A DNA stretch of 39,578 bases from an uncultured Polaribacter sp. (GTDB lineage: Bacteria; Bacteroidota; Bacteroidia; Flavobacteriales; Flavobacteriaceae), in NCBI GenBank assembly GCA_905480405.1, contig CAJQQH010000140.1, positions 1 through 39,578 on the forward strand, given 5' to 3'. The notes beneath the pieces were generated by a model that saw only the letters and a program-made list of their open reading frames with translations, had not been told where the DNA came from and made no database searches. Both the position numbers and the translations under genes were made by a program. This document shows, piece after piece, positions 24,001 to 31,161 of the stretch. Numbering within the stretch: position 1 is the stretch's first letter; each line of letters starts with the position of its first letter.

Positions 24001-24678
24001 TTATTTCTTCTTAAACCTTTCAATCAACAAAACATTACCAAAAAGCATGGTAAACGCATAACCAATATCTTCAATTGGAATTGTAAGTAATCTTACTCCA
24101 AGGTTTTCTAAATTATTATACCATACTACAGGTTCTTCTAATCCAGTGCCAGTTAGAATTCCATTGACAATAAAAAACGGAACAAGAATAATTAAGAACG
24201 AAATATAAAATCTTTGCAAATGTTTTATCCCAAAAAAGAATCCCATCAATAATACAAAAACGACAAAACTATAGTTTATAAAAGTGTAAGCTTTGTCTGT
24301 ATTTAGTATAATTACAGGAACTAATATTACAATAAAAAAAACAGTAATTATCTTTGTAATCTTTTCTGAGATGAGTAAATTAGGCTTAAAATAGGCTAAA
24401 GAATAATGAATAAATATACTTGCATAGGGAATGCAAAAAAAGAACATCCACTCCTCTATTGGCATGCCAAAAAGTAAAATATTTAAATGATAAGCAGAGT
24501 TAAACCCCCAAACATCATTCGCTGTAAAAATGGCATCCCAAATTAAAAAAACTGTTGCAACAATTGTTAGAGACAAAAAAACTGCCTTCCAATGTTTTAT
24601 AAATCGCATCTTTTTTTCAAAAGAATATATGAAAGGAATACTTATAGACCCTAGATTTAAAAGCAGGTATAAAAACAC
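24001..24678 (-). CDS. Lycopene beta-cyclase, fused CrtYcd type
   Basis: A 225-residue integral membrane protein with about six or seven hydrophobic helices. Two copies of the lycopene-cyclase-domain motif are visible, MPIEEWMFFF (72-81) and IPIEDIGYAF (about 200-209). These correspond to the separate CrtYc and CrtYd subunits of actinobacteria, here in one chain. It converts the ends of lycopene into beta-ionone rings, giving beta-carotene. It is the last gene of the carotenoid operon, its ATG overlapping the crtZ stop as TAATG. The unrelated FAD-dependent CrtY cyclase is not present in this window. Confidence 0.9.
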   Translation of the reverse strand: MFLYLLLNLGSISIPFIYSFEKKMRFIKHWKAVFLSLTIVATVFLIWDAIFTANDVWGFNSAYHLNILLFGMPIEEWMFFFCIPYASIFIHYSLAYFKPNLLISEKITKIITVFFIVILVPVIILNTDKAYTFINYSFVVFVLLMGFFFGIKHLQRFYISFLIILVPFFIVNGILTGTGLEEPVVWYNNLENLGVRLLTIPIEDIGYAFTMLFGNVLLIERFKKK

Positions 24679-25127
24679 TAGGCTTTTGGTTTTTGGAAAT
24701 ATTTAAATGGCACAAATAACATTCCAAAACATTGGCTGTCTTCTTTTCCCATATTTTTATGATGAATTTTATGTGCTTTTCTTAAACCTTTTAAATAACG
24801 ATTATTGGTTTTTTTAAACCATTTAAAACGTTGGTGAATCAATACATCATGCACTAAAAAATAGGCAATTCCATAGAACAAAATGCCCAATCCAATATAA
24901 AATAAATAGGTATGTGTTGTATAGGTTCCAAAGTAGAACAATGCCATACTTGGTATAGCAAAAACAATAAAAAAAGCATCATTTTTTTCAAAAACATGAG
25001 GATAACCAGGTTCATGATGATCTTCGTGTAAAAACCAACCAAAGCCATGCATTACATACTTATGAGTAAGCCATGTAACACATTCCATCAATAAAAAAAC
25101 ACCAAATGTTATAAATGCAAAAATCAT
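24678..25127 (-). CDS. crtZ: Beta-carotene hydroxylase
   Basis: A 149-residue membrane di-iron hydroxylase adding 3-hydroxyl groups to beta-carotene, giving zeaxanthin. The histidine boxes of the fatty-acid-hydroxylase superfamily are complete: H22-x4-H27 (HKYVMH), H34-x2-H37-H38 (HEDHH), H93 in LVHD, and H119-x2-H122-H123 (HKIHH). Four hydrophobic segments surround them. Both ends are coupled: its ATG overlaps the crtB stop (TAATG), and its own stop overlaps the cyclase start. No ketolase (crtW) gene accompanies it, so zeaxanthin is the expected end product of the operon. Confidence 0.95.
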   Translation of the reverse strand: MIFAFITFGVFLLMECVTWLTHKYVMHGFGWFLHEDHHEPGYPHVFEKNDAFFIVFAIPSMALFYFGTYTTHTYLFYIGLGILFYGIAYFLVHDVLIHQRFKWFKKTNNRYLKGLRKAHKIHHKNMGKEDSQCFGMLFVPFKYFQKPKA

Positions 25128-25969
25128 TAAATAATATTTAATTTATACTTAACGTAACTTCTAGCTAATAGGTTTATTTTCATTGGATCAGAAATTCGGA
25201 TTCTAGTATCCATAATTTTTTCTGAAGGCACATTACTCAATTTCTTAAGTAATCTCTTATAATACCTAAAAGCCATATACACACCAAATTTTGCTTCTAC
25301 TGGCAATTTAAGAATTCCATTTTTGTAAGCAAATTCAAAATCATCTTCAATTTCATTAATAATTAATTGTTTTGAAGTAGCATCTAATTTTCCAAGATCT
25401 ATATTAGGAAAATAAGATCTATTTAAAACCTCATAATCATCTTTTAAATCACGTAAAAAGTTTACTTTTTGAAAAGCAGAACCTAAACGCATTGCAGCAT
25501 CTTTTAACTCTTCAAATTTTTTACTATCTCCATCTACAAAAACCTTTAAACACATTAAACCAACTACATCTGCAGAACCATAAATATACGCGTCGTATTC
25601 TTCTTTTGTTTGATATTCTGTTTTATACAAATCTGCTTTCATACTTTTTAAGAAAGCTTGTACCATTTGATCCGGAATCTTATATCTATTAACCGTTTGT
25701 TGAAAAGAATTTAAAATAGGGTTTAAACTAATTCCTTGTTCTTTTGCAAGATAGTAATCTCTTTCAAAATGTTTCATCAATAACTCTTTATCAAAATCAT
25801 GAAAAGTATCTACAATCTCATCAGCAAAACGAACAAAACCATAAATATTATAAATGTCTTTTCTAATTTTAGAAGACAACATTTTTACAGCTAAAGAAAA
25901 CGATGTACTATATTTTTTGGTTACTAACTTACTACAATCATTAGAAACGCTATCAAATAATTCTTTCAT
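25127..25969 (-). CDS. crtB: Phytoene synthase
   Basis: A 280-residue enzyme condensing two geranylgeranyl diphosphate molecules to phytoene. The two aspartate-rich Mg-binding motifs of squalene/phytoene synthases are present: D50-E-I-V-D54 in RFADEIVDTFHDF, and D174-x3-D178 in NFLRDLKDDYEVLNRSYFP. Length matches bacterial CrtB (280-310). One base separates its start codon from the crtI stop, so translation is linked. A soluble, membrane-associated protein is expected. Confidence 0.96.
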   Translation of the reverse strand: MKELFDSVSNDCSKLVTKKYSTSFSLAVKMLSSKIRKDIYNIYGFVRFADEIVDTFHDFDKELLMKHFERDYYLAKEQGISLNPILNSFQQTVNRYKIPDQMVQAFLKSMKADLYKTEYQTKEEYDAYIYGSADVVGLMCLKVFVDGDSKKFEELKDAAMRLGSAFQKVNFLRDLKDDYEVLNRSYFPNIDLGKLDATSKQLIINEIEDDFEFAYKNGILKLPVEAKFGVYMAFRYYKRLLKKLSNVPSEKIMDTRIRISDPMKINLLARSYVKYKLNII

Positions 25970-25970
25970 A

Positions 25971-27437
25971 CTACTTTTGATTTTTAATGATTAATTCTGA
26001 TACTATTTTTCCTGAAATTAATGCTGGCGGAACTCCAGGTCCTGGAACTGTTAATTGCCCTGTAAAATACAAATTTTTTACTTTACTACTTTTAAGGTTT
26101 GGTCTTAAAAATGCCGTTTGTAAAAGTGTATTTGCCATTCCGTATGCATTACCTTTATAAGAGTTGTATTCTTTTTTAAAATCTTTTACACAAAACGATT
26201 TACTAAATAATACGTGTTTTTTAACCTCTTGGTTTGTTAGCTTCTCAAATCGATCTAATATTTTATGAAAATACTTTTCTCTTAATGCTTCTGTATCTTC
26301 TATACCTGGTGCTAACGGAATTAAGAAAAAACCTGCTTCTTTACCTTCTGGGGCAGATGTTTTATCTGTTATTGATGTAAAATTTGCATAAAACAAAGGA
26401 TCAGTTGGCCATTTAGGATGATCATAAATTTCTTCTGCATGTAAGTTAAAATCTGTGTCAAAAAACAAAGTATGATGACTCACATTTTCTATCTTCTTAT
26501 CAAAGCCGATGTAAAACAAAAGTGAAGATGGCGCAAAAGTTTTTTTACTCCAATACTTTTCAGAATACTGTTTTACTTCATTATTAAGTAACGTTTCTGT
26601 ATGATGATAATCTGCTCCACTTAAAACTAACGATGTTTTAATTTTTTCTCCATTAACAATTAATCCAATAATAGAGTTTGTAGCATCAGTTTCAATTTTT
26701 TCTACATTAGCATTTGTTTTAAAAACTACACCTAAACTCTCTGCTAATGAAACCATACCTTGCACAACATTGTACATTCCTCCTTTTGGATGCCAAGTAC
26801 CCAAACCAAAATCCGCATAATTCATAAAATTATAAAAAGCAGGAGTATCACTTGGTTTAGCACCTAAAAATAAAACAGGAAATTCTAGTATTTTAATTAA
26901 TTTCTGACTTTTTATATTCTTTCTAACTTGTTTACTAATAGTAGAAAAAAACTGAGAAACTCTTGCTACTGTTTTTGTTGTAACCAATTCTAATGGAGAA
27001 ATACCTGGTCTGTAAACTAAATCCTTTATAGCAGTATCATAATTTGATTTTGCTGAATTTAAAAAAGTTTTTAAATGTTTACTACTACCTTTTTCTTCAT
27101 TTTCAAAAAGCTGATATATTTCTTCTAATTTACTAGAAATTTTTACTGAAGATTGTTTTCCAAAATAAACTTCATATCCTGGATTTAATTTATCTAAAAT
27201 GTAAAAATCTGAAGGTTTTTTACCAAAATCATTAAAAAAACGCTCAAAAACATCAGGCATCCAATACCAAGAAGGACCAATATCAAAAGTGAAACCATCC
27301 TTTTTAAATTGTCTTGCTCTACCACCTAAAGTATCATTCTTCTCTATAACTGTAACATTGTAACCCGCTTTTGCTAAATAACATGAGGCAGATAATGAAG
27401 AAAAACCAGAACCAATTATGTAAATATTTTTATTCAT
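25971..27437 (-). CDS. crtI: Phytoene desaturase
   Basis: A 488-residue FAD-dependent CrtI-type desaturase/isomerase converting phytoene to lycopene. The N-terminal dinucleotide motif is IIGSGFSSLSASCYLAKAG (7-25), ending in VIEKNDTLGGRARQF. The third position of GxGxxG is serine, as I recall for Bacteroidota CrtI. The C terminus carries YFTGQLTVPGPGVPPALISG, the CrtI signature that closes the FAD site. It is the first enzyme gene of the operon, 48 nt downstream of the MerR-type regulator. That gap contains its own promoter and a large inverted repeat, so it can be transcribed separately from the regulator. Confidence 0.96.
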   Translation of the reverse strand: MNKNIYIIGSGFSSLSASCYLAKAGYNVTVIEKNDTLGGRARQFKKDGFTFDIGPSWYWMPDVFERFFNDFGKKPSDFYILDKLNPGYEVYFGKQSSVKISSKLEEIYQLFENEEKGSSKHLKTFLNSAKSNYDTAIKDLVYRPGISPLELVTTKTVARVSQFFSTISKQVRKNIKSQKLIKILEFPVLFLGAKPSDTPAFYNFMNYADFGLGTWHPKGGMYNVVQGMVSLAESLGVVFKTNANVEKIETDATNSIIGLIVNGEKIKTSLVLSGADYHHTETLLNNEVKQYSEKYWSKKTFAPSSLLFYIGFDKKIENVSHHTLFFDTDFNLHAEEIYDHPKWPTDPLFYANFTSITDKTSAPEGKEAGFFLIPLAPGIEDTEALREKYFHKILDRFEKLTNQEVKKHVLFSKSFCVKDFKKEYNSYKGNAYGMANTLLQTAFLRPNLKSSKVKNLYFTGQLTVPGPGVPPALISGKIVSELIIKNQK

Positions 27438-27439
27438 AT

Positions 27440-27483
27440 TTTATTTTGTTTAACAAAGATACAATTTAATTAAACAAAATAAA
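27440..27483 (-). promoter_or_regulatory. crtI promoter with perfect 14-nt inverted repeat (candidate operator)
   Basis: TTTATTTTGTTTAA at 27440-27453 and its exact reverse complement TTAAACAAAATAAA at 27470-27483 flank a 16-nt centre. That centre holds TATCTTTG on the minus strand (27454-27461), a perfect match to the Bacteroidota -7 element TAnnTTTG. Just at the left arm, TTTGTTTAACAAA (27445-27457) is also a short palindrome. The start codon of crtI is only 3 nt beyond the left arm. A protein bound to both arms would cover the promoter. The MerR-type regulator encoded next door is the obvious candidate. Confidence 0.68.
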
Positions 27484-27485
27484 AA

Positions 27486-28379
27486 TCATATTACTTTTAA
27501 TAAATCTGTTATTGAATTATATAACTGAATATTAGCATCAAATTTAATGTGTTTAACTTTTTCAACCTTTCTACCAGTTGCAATAAATTGATTATTTGTA
27601 TTATGCATTACTTCATTAATATCATTAAAATAAGCTTCAATTTTATCATCATAAGGTCTAACAGTTAAAGAGGTGATAAAACAAATCTCTCTATCTAATT
27701 CTAAAAAATAATTTAAATTATTAAGAGGTAAACTCTGACCTAGATAAATAGTGTGAAATCCTCTTAAAACTAGTTCGTAATTTAAATATAAAAGACCTAA
27801 TTCATGAATTTCATTTTCTGGCAAAAACAAAACAAATGTTTTACTAGCATTAGTTATATTATATTGTAAATTCTCTGTGTTTAGTTGAATTTTTTGAGAA
27901 ATTAAATTTGACATAAAATGCTCATGTGCAGGCAATAATGTTTCTGTTTGCCAAAGTAAACCTACATGATCTAAAAAAGGGATAAAAACATCTTTAAAAA
28001 TTTCTCTAAATGTTTTTTTTTGCAACAATATATTATATGCGTTATTAAAAAGTACCTTATCAAACTGAAACATAGACACTTTTAATGCATTTATTGCTTC
28101 ATCATTCACTGCAGAATTTAATGCTAACTCTCTAGATTTTATAATAATATCTTCATCAGAAAGTGCTGCAATTTTGGATATTTTATAATCGTTATTGTTT
28201 AACAAAACAATATTTAACAGCTTTTGTAAATTTTCTGAACTATAAAATCGAATATTTGTTTCAGTTCTTTTGGGTTGTAGTAAATTATAGCGCTTCTCCC
28301 AAATTCTAATTGTATGCGCTTTAATGCCAGAAATATTTTCAAGGTCCTTAATTGTAAAATCTTGCTTAATATTGTTCAA
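27486..28379 (-). CDS. CarH-like MerR-family regulator with cobalamin-binding domain
   Basis: A 297-residue regulator. Residues 8-75 are a MerR-type winged helix (FTIKDLENISGI...TIRIWEKRY). Residues about 90-170 match the four-helix cap of B12-binding domains with the photoreceptor motif W-x9-E-H (W143, E153, H154). The Rossmann part carries E190-x-H192-x2-G195, where H192 would be the lower cobalt ligand. The spacing agrees with CarH of Thermus as I recall it (W131, E141, H142, H177). So a light-sensitive adenosylcobalamin-dependent repressor of carotenoid genes is the best reading. The start codon is TTG: TGA and TAA stops lie just upstream in frame and no ATG fits before the HTH domain. 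Confidence 0.9.
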   Translation of the reverse strand: MNNIKQDFTIKDLENISGIKAHTIRIWEKRYNLLQPKRTETNIRFYSSENLQKLLNIVLLNNNDYKISKIAALSDEDIIIKSRELALNSAVNDEAINALKVSMFQFDKVLFNNAYNILLQKKTFREIFKDVFIPFLDHVGLLWQTETLLPAHEHFMSNLISQKIQLNTENLQYNITNASKTFVLFLPENEIHELGLLYLNYELVLRGFHTIYLGQSLPLNNLNYFLELDREICFITSLTVRPYDDKIEAYFNDINEVMHNTNNQFIATGRKVEKVKHIKFDANIQLYNSITDLLKVI

Positions 28380-28388
28380 TTTTTATCA

Positions 28389-28408
28389 TTTTGTGTTCAA
28401 CAAATTTA
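28389..28408 (-). promoter_or_regulatory. Candidate promoter and operator-like site of the MerR-type regulator gene
   Basis: Minus-strand TAAATTTG (28401-28408) fits the -7 consensus exactly and is followed directly by TTGAACACAAAAT. The crtI promoter has the same layout, TATCTTTG followed by TTAAACAAAAT. The shared word TTrAAC(AC)AAAAT suggests one protein, perhaps the regulator itself, binds both. Only half of the crtI inverted repeat is present here. Confidence 0.5.
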
Positions 28409-28498
28409 GTAAAAATATTTTAACATAAATATTTCTTAAAATAATTTGTAACATTTTATACTTTTACACTACTTATAGTTAACCAACCAAATTTACAA

Positions 28499-28993
28499 GT
28501 GCAAAAAGATTTAGAAACTAAATTTTTATCGGACTTTGAACAAAATCAAAATATAGCTCATAAAATCTGTAGAATTTATACTACAAACCAAGATGCTCAT
28601 AACGATTTGTTTCAAGAAATTACCATTCAGCTTTGGAAAAATTATTCCAGGTTTAGAGGTGATTCAAAATTTAGTACATGGATGTATAGAGTTGCTTTAA
28701 ATACAGCAATTTCTTTATACAGAAAATCTACTAGAACAGTTAAAACTCAAGATTTTAGTGATTTTGCGTATAAAATTAAAGCTACAACTTATGATAATAC
28801 AGAAGAGTTACAGTTAAAAGCTTTATATAAAGCGATACATAAGTTAAATGACATTGATAAAGCTTTAATTTTCTTGTACTTAGAAGACAAACCATATAAA
28901 GAAATTTCTGAAACGTTAGGTATTACTAGTGTTAATGCTAGAGTAAAAATGAATAGAGCAAAAGAAAAATTAAAAAATATTTTAAACCCATAA
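28499..28993 (+). CDS. ECF-subfamily RNA polymerase sigma factor
   Basis: A 164-residue sigma-70 factor of the extracytoplasmic-function type with only regions 2 and 4. Region 2 is at about 20-85, with DLFQEITIQLWKNYSRF (37-53), GDSKFSTWMYRVALNTAI and RKSTR. Region 4 is at about 105-160, with DKPYKEISETLGITSVNARVKMNRAKEKL as the helix-turn-helix. The start is GTG at 28499. It diverges from the MerR-type regulator over a 119-nt region. The next gene starts 2 nt after its stop, so the two are co-translated and the partner may be its membrane anti-sigma protein. Confidence 0.93.
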   Translation: MQKDLETKFLSDFEQNQNIAHKICRIYTTNQDAHNDLFQEITIQLWKNYSRFRGDSKFSTWMYRVALNTAISLYRKSTRTVKTQDFSDFAYKIKATTYDNTEELQLKALYKAIHKLNDIDKALIFLYLEDKPYKEISETLGITSVNARVKMNRAKEKLKNILNP

Positions 28994-28995
28994 TT

Positions 28996-29637
28996 ATGGA
29001 TTTATTAGATAAATATAAAAAGACTTGGGAAAGTCAACCAGAAGATTCTAAAAGATTTTCTAAAGTTGAAATCTACAAATTGGCGCATTCAAAATCTTCA
29101 TCTATTGTAAAGTGGATTTTTATTGTTGGACTTTTAGAACTTGCTTTTTGGCTAACTATTAATATGTTAATACCAGATAGCTTTTATAAAATATATGAAG
29201 ATTTAAATTTAGAAAATCAAGTTAATTTTTTTATGGTATTGCACTACCTTGTAATTAGTGTTTTCTTGTATTTCTTTTATTTAAATTATAAAAAAATATC
29301 TGCGGTAGACAATACAAAAAAATTGATTCATAAAATTTTAAAAATCAGAAATACTGTAAAGTACTATGTTTATTACAATTTAACCATTGTATTTCTATCA
29401 AGTTTTATACTTAACAGTGTGTTAATGAGTGATTCTGATAAGTTGATGAAAGTTATGAATCCAGACAACTTATCGGTAGATATTAACCAACTAATAACTG
29501 TAACCATTATTAGTCAAATAATTGCTGTTTTAATATTTATGGTGTTATTGTGGCTCTTTTATAAACTTATTTATGGATATTTATTGAAAAAACTAAACAG
29601 AAACCATAAAGAATTGATTAAATTAGAGGAATTATAA
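28996..29637 (+). CDS. Four-helix membrane protein, possible anti-sigma partner
   Basis: A 213-residue protein: a polar N-terminal segment of about 35 residues, then four hydrophobic helices at about 37-58, 80-98, 120-142 and 165-193, and a basic C-terminal tail. I recognise no enzyme family and no zinc-binding ZAS motif. In Flavobacteriia, ECF sigma genes are often followed directly by such membrane proteins. The gene starts 2 nt after the sigma factor stop, so a role in holding the sigma factor at the inner membrane is a reasonable inference. It is followed after 9 nt by an outer-membrane barrel gene. Confidence 0.75.
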   Translation: MDLLDKYKKTWESQPEDSKRFSKVEIYKLAHSKSSSIVKWIFIVGLLELAFWLTINMLIPDSFYKIYEDLNLENQVNFFMVLHYLVISVFLYFFYLNYKKISAVDNTKKLIHKILKIRNTVKYYVYYNLTIVFLSSFILNSVLMSDSDKLMKVMNPDNLSVDINQLITVTIISQIIAVLIFMVLLWLFYKLIYGYLLKKLNRNHKELIKLEEL

Positions 29638-29646
29638 TAATTTCTT

Positions 29647-30129
29647 ATGAAAAAATTTATCTTCCTTTTAAGCTTAACATTTACAATTACTAGTTTTTCT
29701 CAGAAATCTGATTTTTGGAAGAATGTACGTTATGGTGGTGGTTTTACTATGAGTTTTGGAAACCAAACAACAATAGGTATTTCTCCTAGTGCAGTTTATG
29801 ATTTTCAAAATGGATTTTCTTTAGGTACAGGTTTAACCTATATTTATAGTGAAATTGGAGCATCTACAACAAATGTTTATGCAGGAAGTTTAATTTCTTT
29901 ATATCAAGTGCCAAAAATAGGAATTCAACTTTCTGGAGAGTTCGAACAATCTTTTGCAAAACAAACCGCAAACTCCGTTAGCACAAATATAAGTTTCCCT
30001 GCTTTATACTTAGGAGTCGCTTATAATAAAGGTAGGTTTGCTTTTGGTTTTAGATATGATGTTTTGTATGATGATAACAAAAGTGTTTATGCTTCTCCGT
30101 TTTCACCAATTGTTAGGTTTTTCTTTTAA
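29647..30129 (+). CDS. Small outer-membrane beta-barrel protein
   Basis: A 160-residue exported protein. The signal peptide (1-18) ends at SFSQ, and the mature part is a series of amphipathic strands such as GGGFTMSFG, SAVYDFQNGFSLGTGLTYIYS and RFAFGFRYDVLYDD, ending in VRFFF. That fits an eight-stranded outer-membrane barrel. It is the third gene of the sigma factor unit. Its stop codon overlaps the stop of the convergent threonine aldolase gene by 4 nt. Substrate or role is unknown. It may be a target or sensor of the sigma/membrane protein pair. Confidence 0.8.
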   Translation: MKKFIFLLSLTFTITSFSQKSDFWKNVRYGGGFTMSFGNQTTIGISPSAVYDFQNGFSLGTGLTYIYSEIGASTTNVYAGSLISLYQVPKIGIQLSGEFEQSFAKQTANSVSTNISFPALYLGVAYNKGRFAFGFRYDVLYDDNKSVYASPFSPIVRFFF

Positions 30130-31145
30130 AAATTTTTTAATTCTTTTAATAAAATTTCATGCATTTCATTTGTATAATCTAAATGTGTTACAATTCTAAT
30201 TCTACCTTCTCCCATTGGAGTTAGTAAAATATTTTTATTTTTCATTTTTTCTATAAAATTATCAGCTCCTATTTTATCATCAACATAAAAAATTACAATA
30301 TTGGTTTCTATAGGTTCAATTTTAGTTACATAAGTTGTGTTTGATAATAAGGCTCCTATTTCCTTTGCTTTTTTATGATCTTCCGCTAATCTTTCTACAT
30401 GATTATCTAAAGCATAAATACCAGCAGATGCTAAAAAACCAACTTGCCTCATTGCGCCGCCAAACAATTTACGAATACGTAAAGCTCTTGCAATATGCTC
30501 TTTAGAACCTAATAAAATAGATCCTATTGGTGCACCTAATCCTTTAGACAAACAAATTGAAATCGTATCAAATAAGGCTCCATATTGTTTTGGGGTTTCA
30601 TTTTTTGCTACTAACGCATTAAATAATCGTGCACCATCTAAATGAAAAGCTAAATTATTTTCTTTAGAAACTTTCTGTAATTTTTCTAATTCAGAAAAAT
30701 CCCAACAAGCCCCACCTCCTTTATTAGTTGTGTTTTCTATACAAACTAAACTCGTAAACGGAACATGAATATCAGACCTTCCTGCTACAGCTTCTTTTAG
30801 TTGTTCTACAGTAAACATTCCTCTATCTCCATCAATTAATTTACACGTTACTCCTGCATTAAATGCAGCTCCTCCTCCTTCATAATTATATACATGCGCA
30901 TATTTATCGCAAATTAACTTATCTCCTGGCTGCGTGTGTAATTTTATAGCTGCTTGATTTGCCATAGTACCAGACGGAAAAAATAACGCATCTTCCATTC
31001 CAAACAATTTGGCAGCCTTTTCTTGTAATTCGTTTGTTGCTGGGTCCATTTTAAAAACATCATCACCAACATTAGCATGTATCATAGCATCCAACATTCC
31101 TTTTGTTGGTTTGGTTACTGTATCAGAAATTAAATCAATTATCAT
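30126..31145 (-). CDS. ltaE: Low-specificity L-threonine aldolase
   Basis: A 339-residue PLP enzyme of the beta-eliminating lyase fold cleaving threonine or allo-threonine to glycine and acetaldehyde. The PLP lysine is K201 in CLSKGLGAPIGS. The cofactor contacts HLDGARLFN (168-176) and PSGTMANQAA (57-66) are present, as is the start DLISDTVTKPT typical of the family. Length is normal. It follows the large metalloprotease gene by 16 nt on the same strand and may be co-transcribed. Its stop overlaps that of the convergent barrel gene at 29647-30129. L versus D specificity is assigned by family, not by a residue I can single out. Confidence 0.92.
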   Translation of the reverse strand: MIIDLISDTVTKPTKGMLDAMIHANVGDDVFKMDPATNELQEKAAKLFGMEDALFFPSGTMANQAAIKLHTQPGDKLICDKYAHVYNYEGGGAAFNAGVTCKLIDGDRGMFTVEQLKEAVAGRSDIHVPFTSLVCIENTTNKGGGACWDFSELEKLQKVSKENNLAFHLDGARLFNALVAKNETPKQYGALFDTISICLSKGLGAPIGSILLGSKEHIARALRIRKLFGGAMRQVGFLASAGIYALDNHVERLAEDHKKAKEIGALLSNTTYVTKIEPIETNIVIFYVDDKIGADNFIEKMKNKNILLTPMGEGRIRIVTHLDYTNEMHEILLKELKNF

Positions 31146-31161
31146 TTAATAAATTATTTTT

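Noticed and set aside
30126..30129. Overlapping stop codons of the barrel gene and threonine aldolase as a sign of annotation error
   Set aside because: Both frames are complete members of their type and end naturally; convergent genes sharing TTAA are common in compact A/T-rich genomes.
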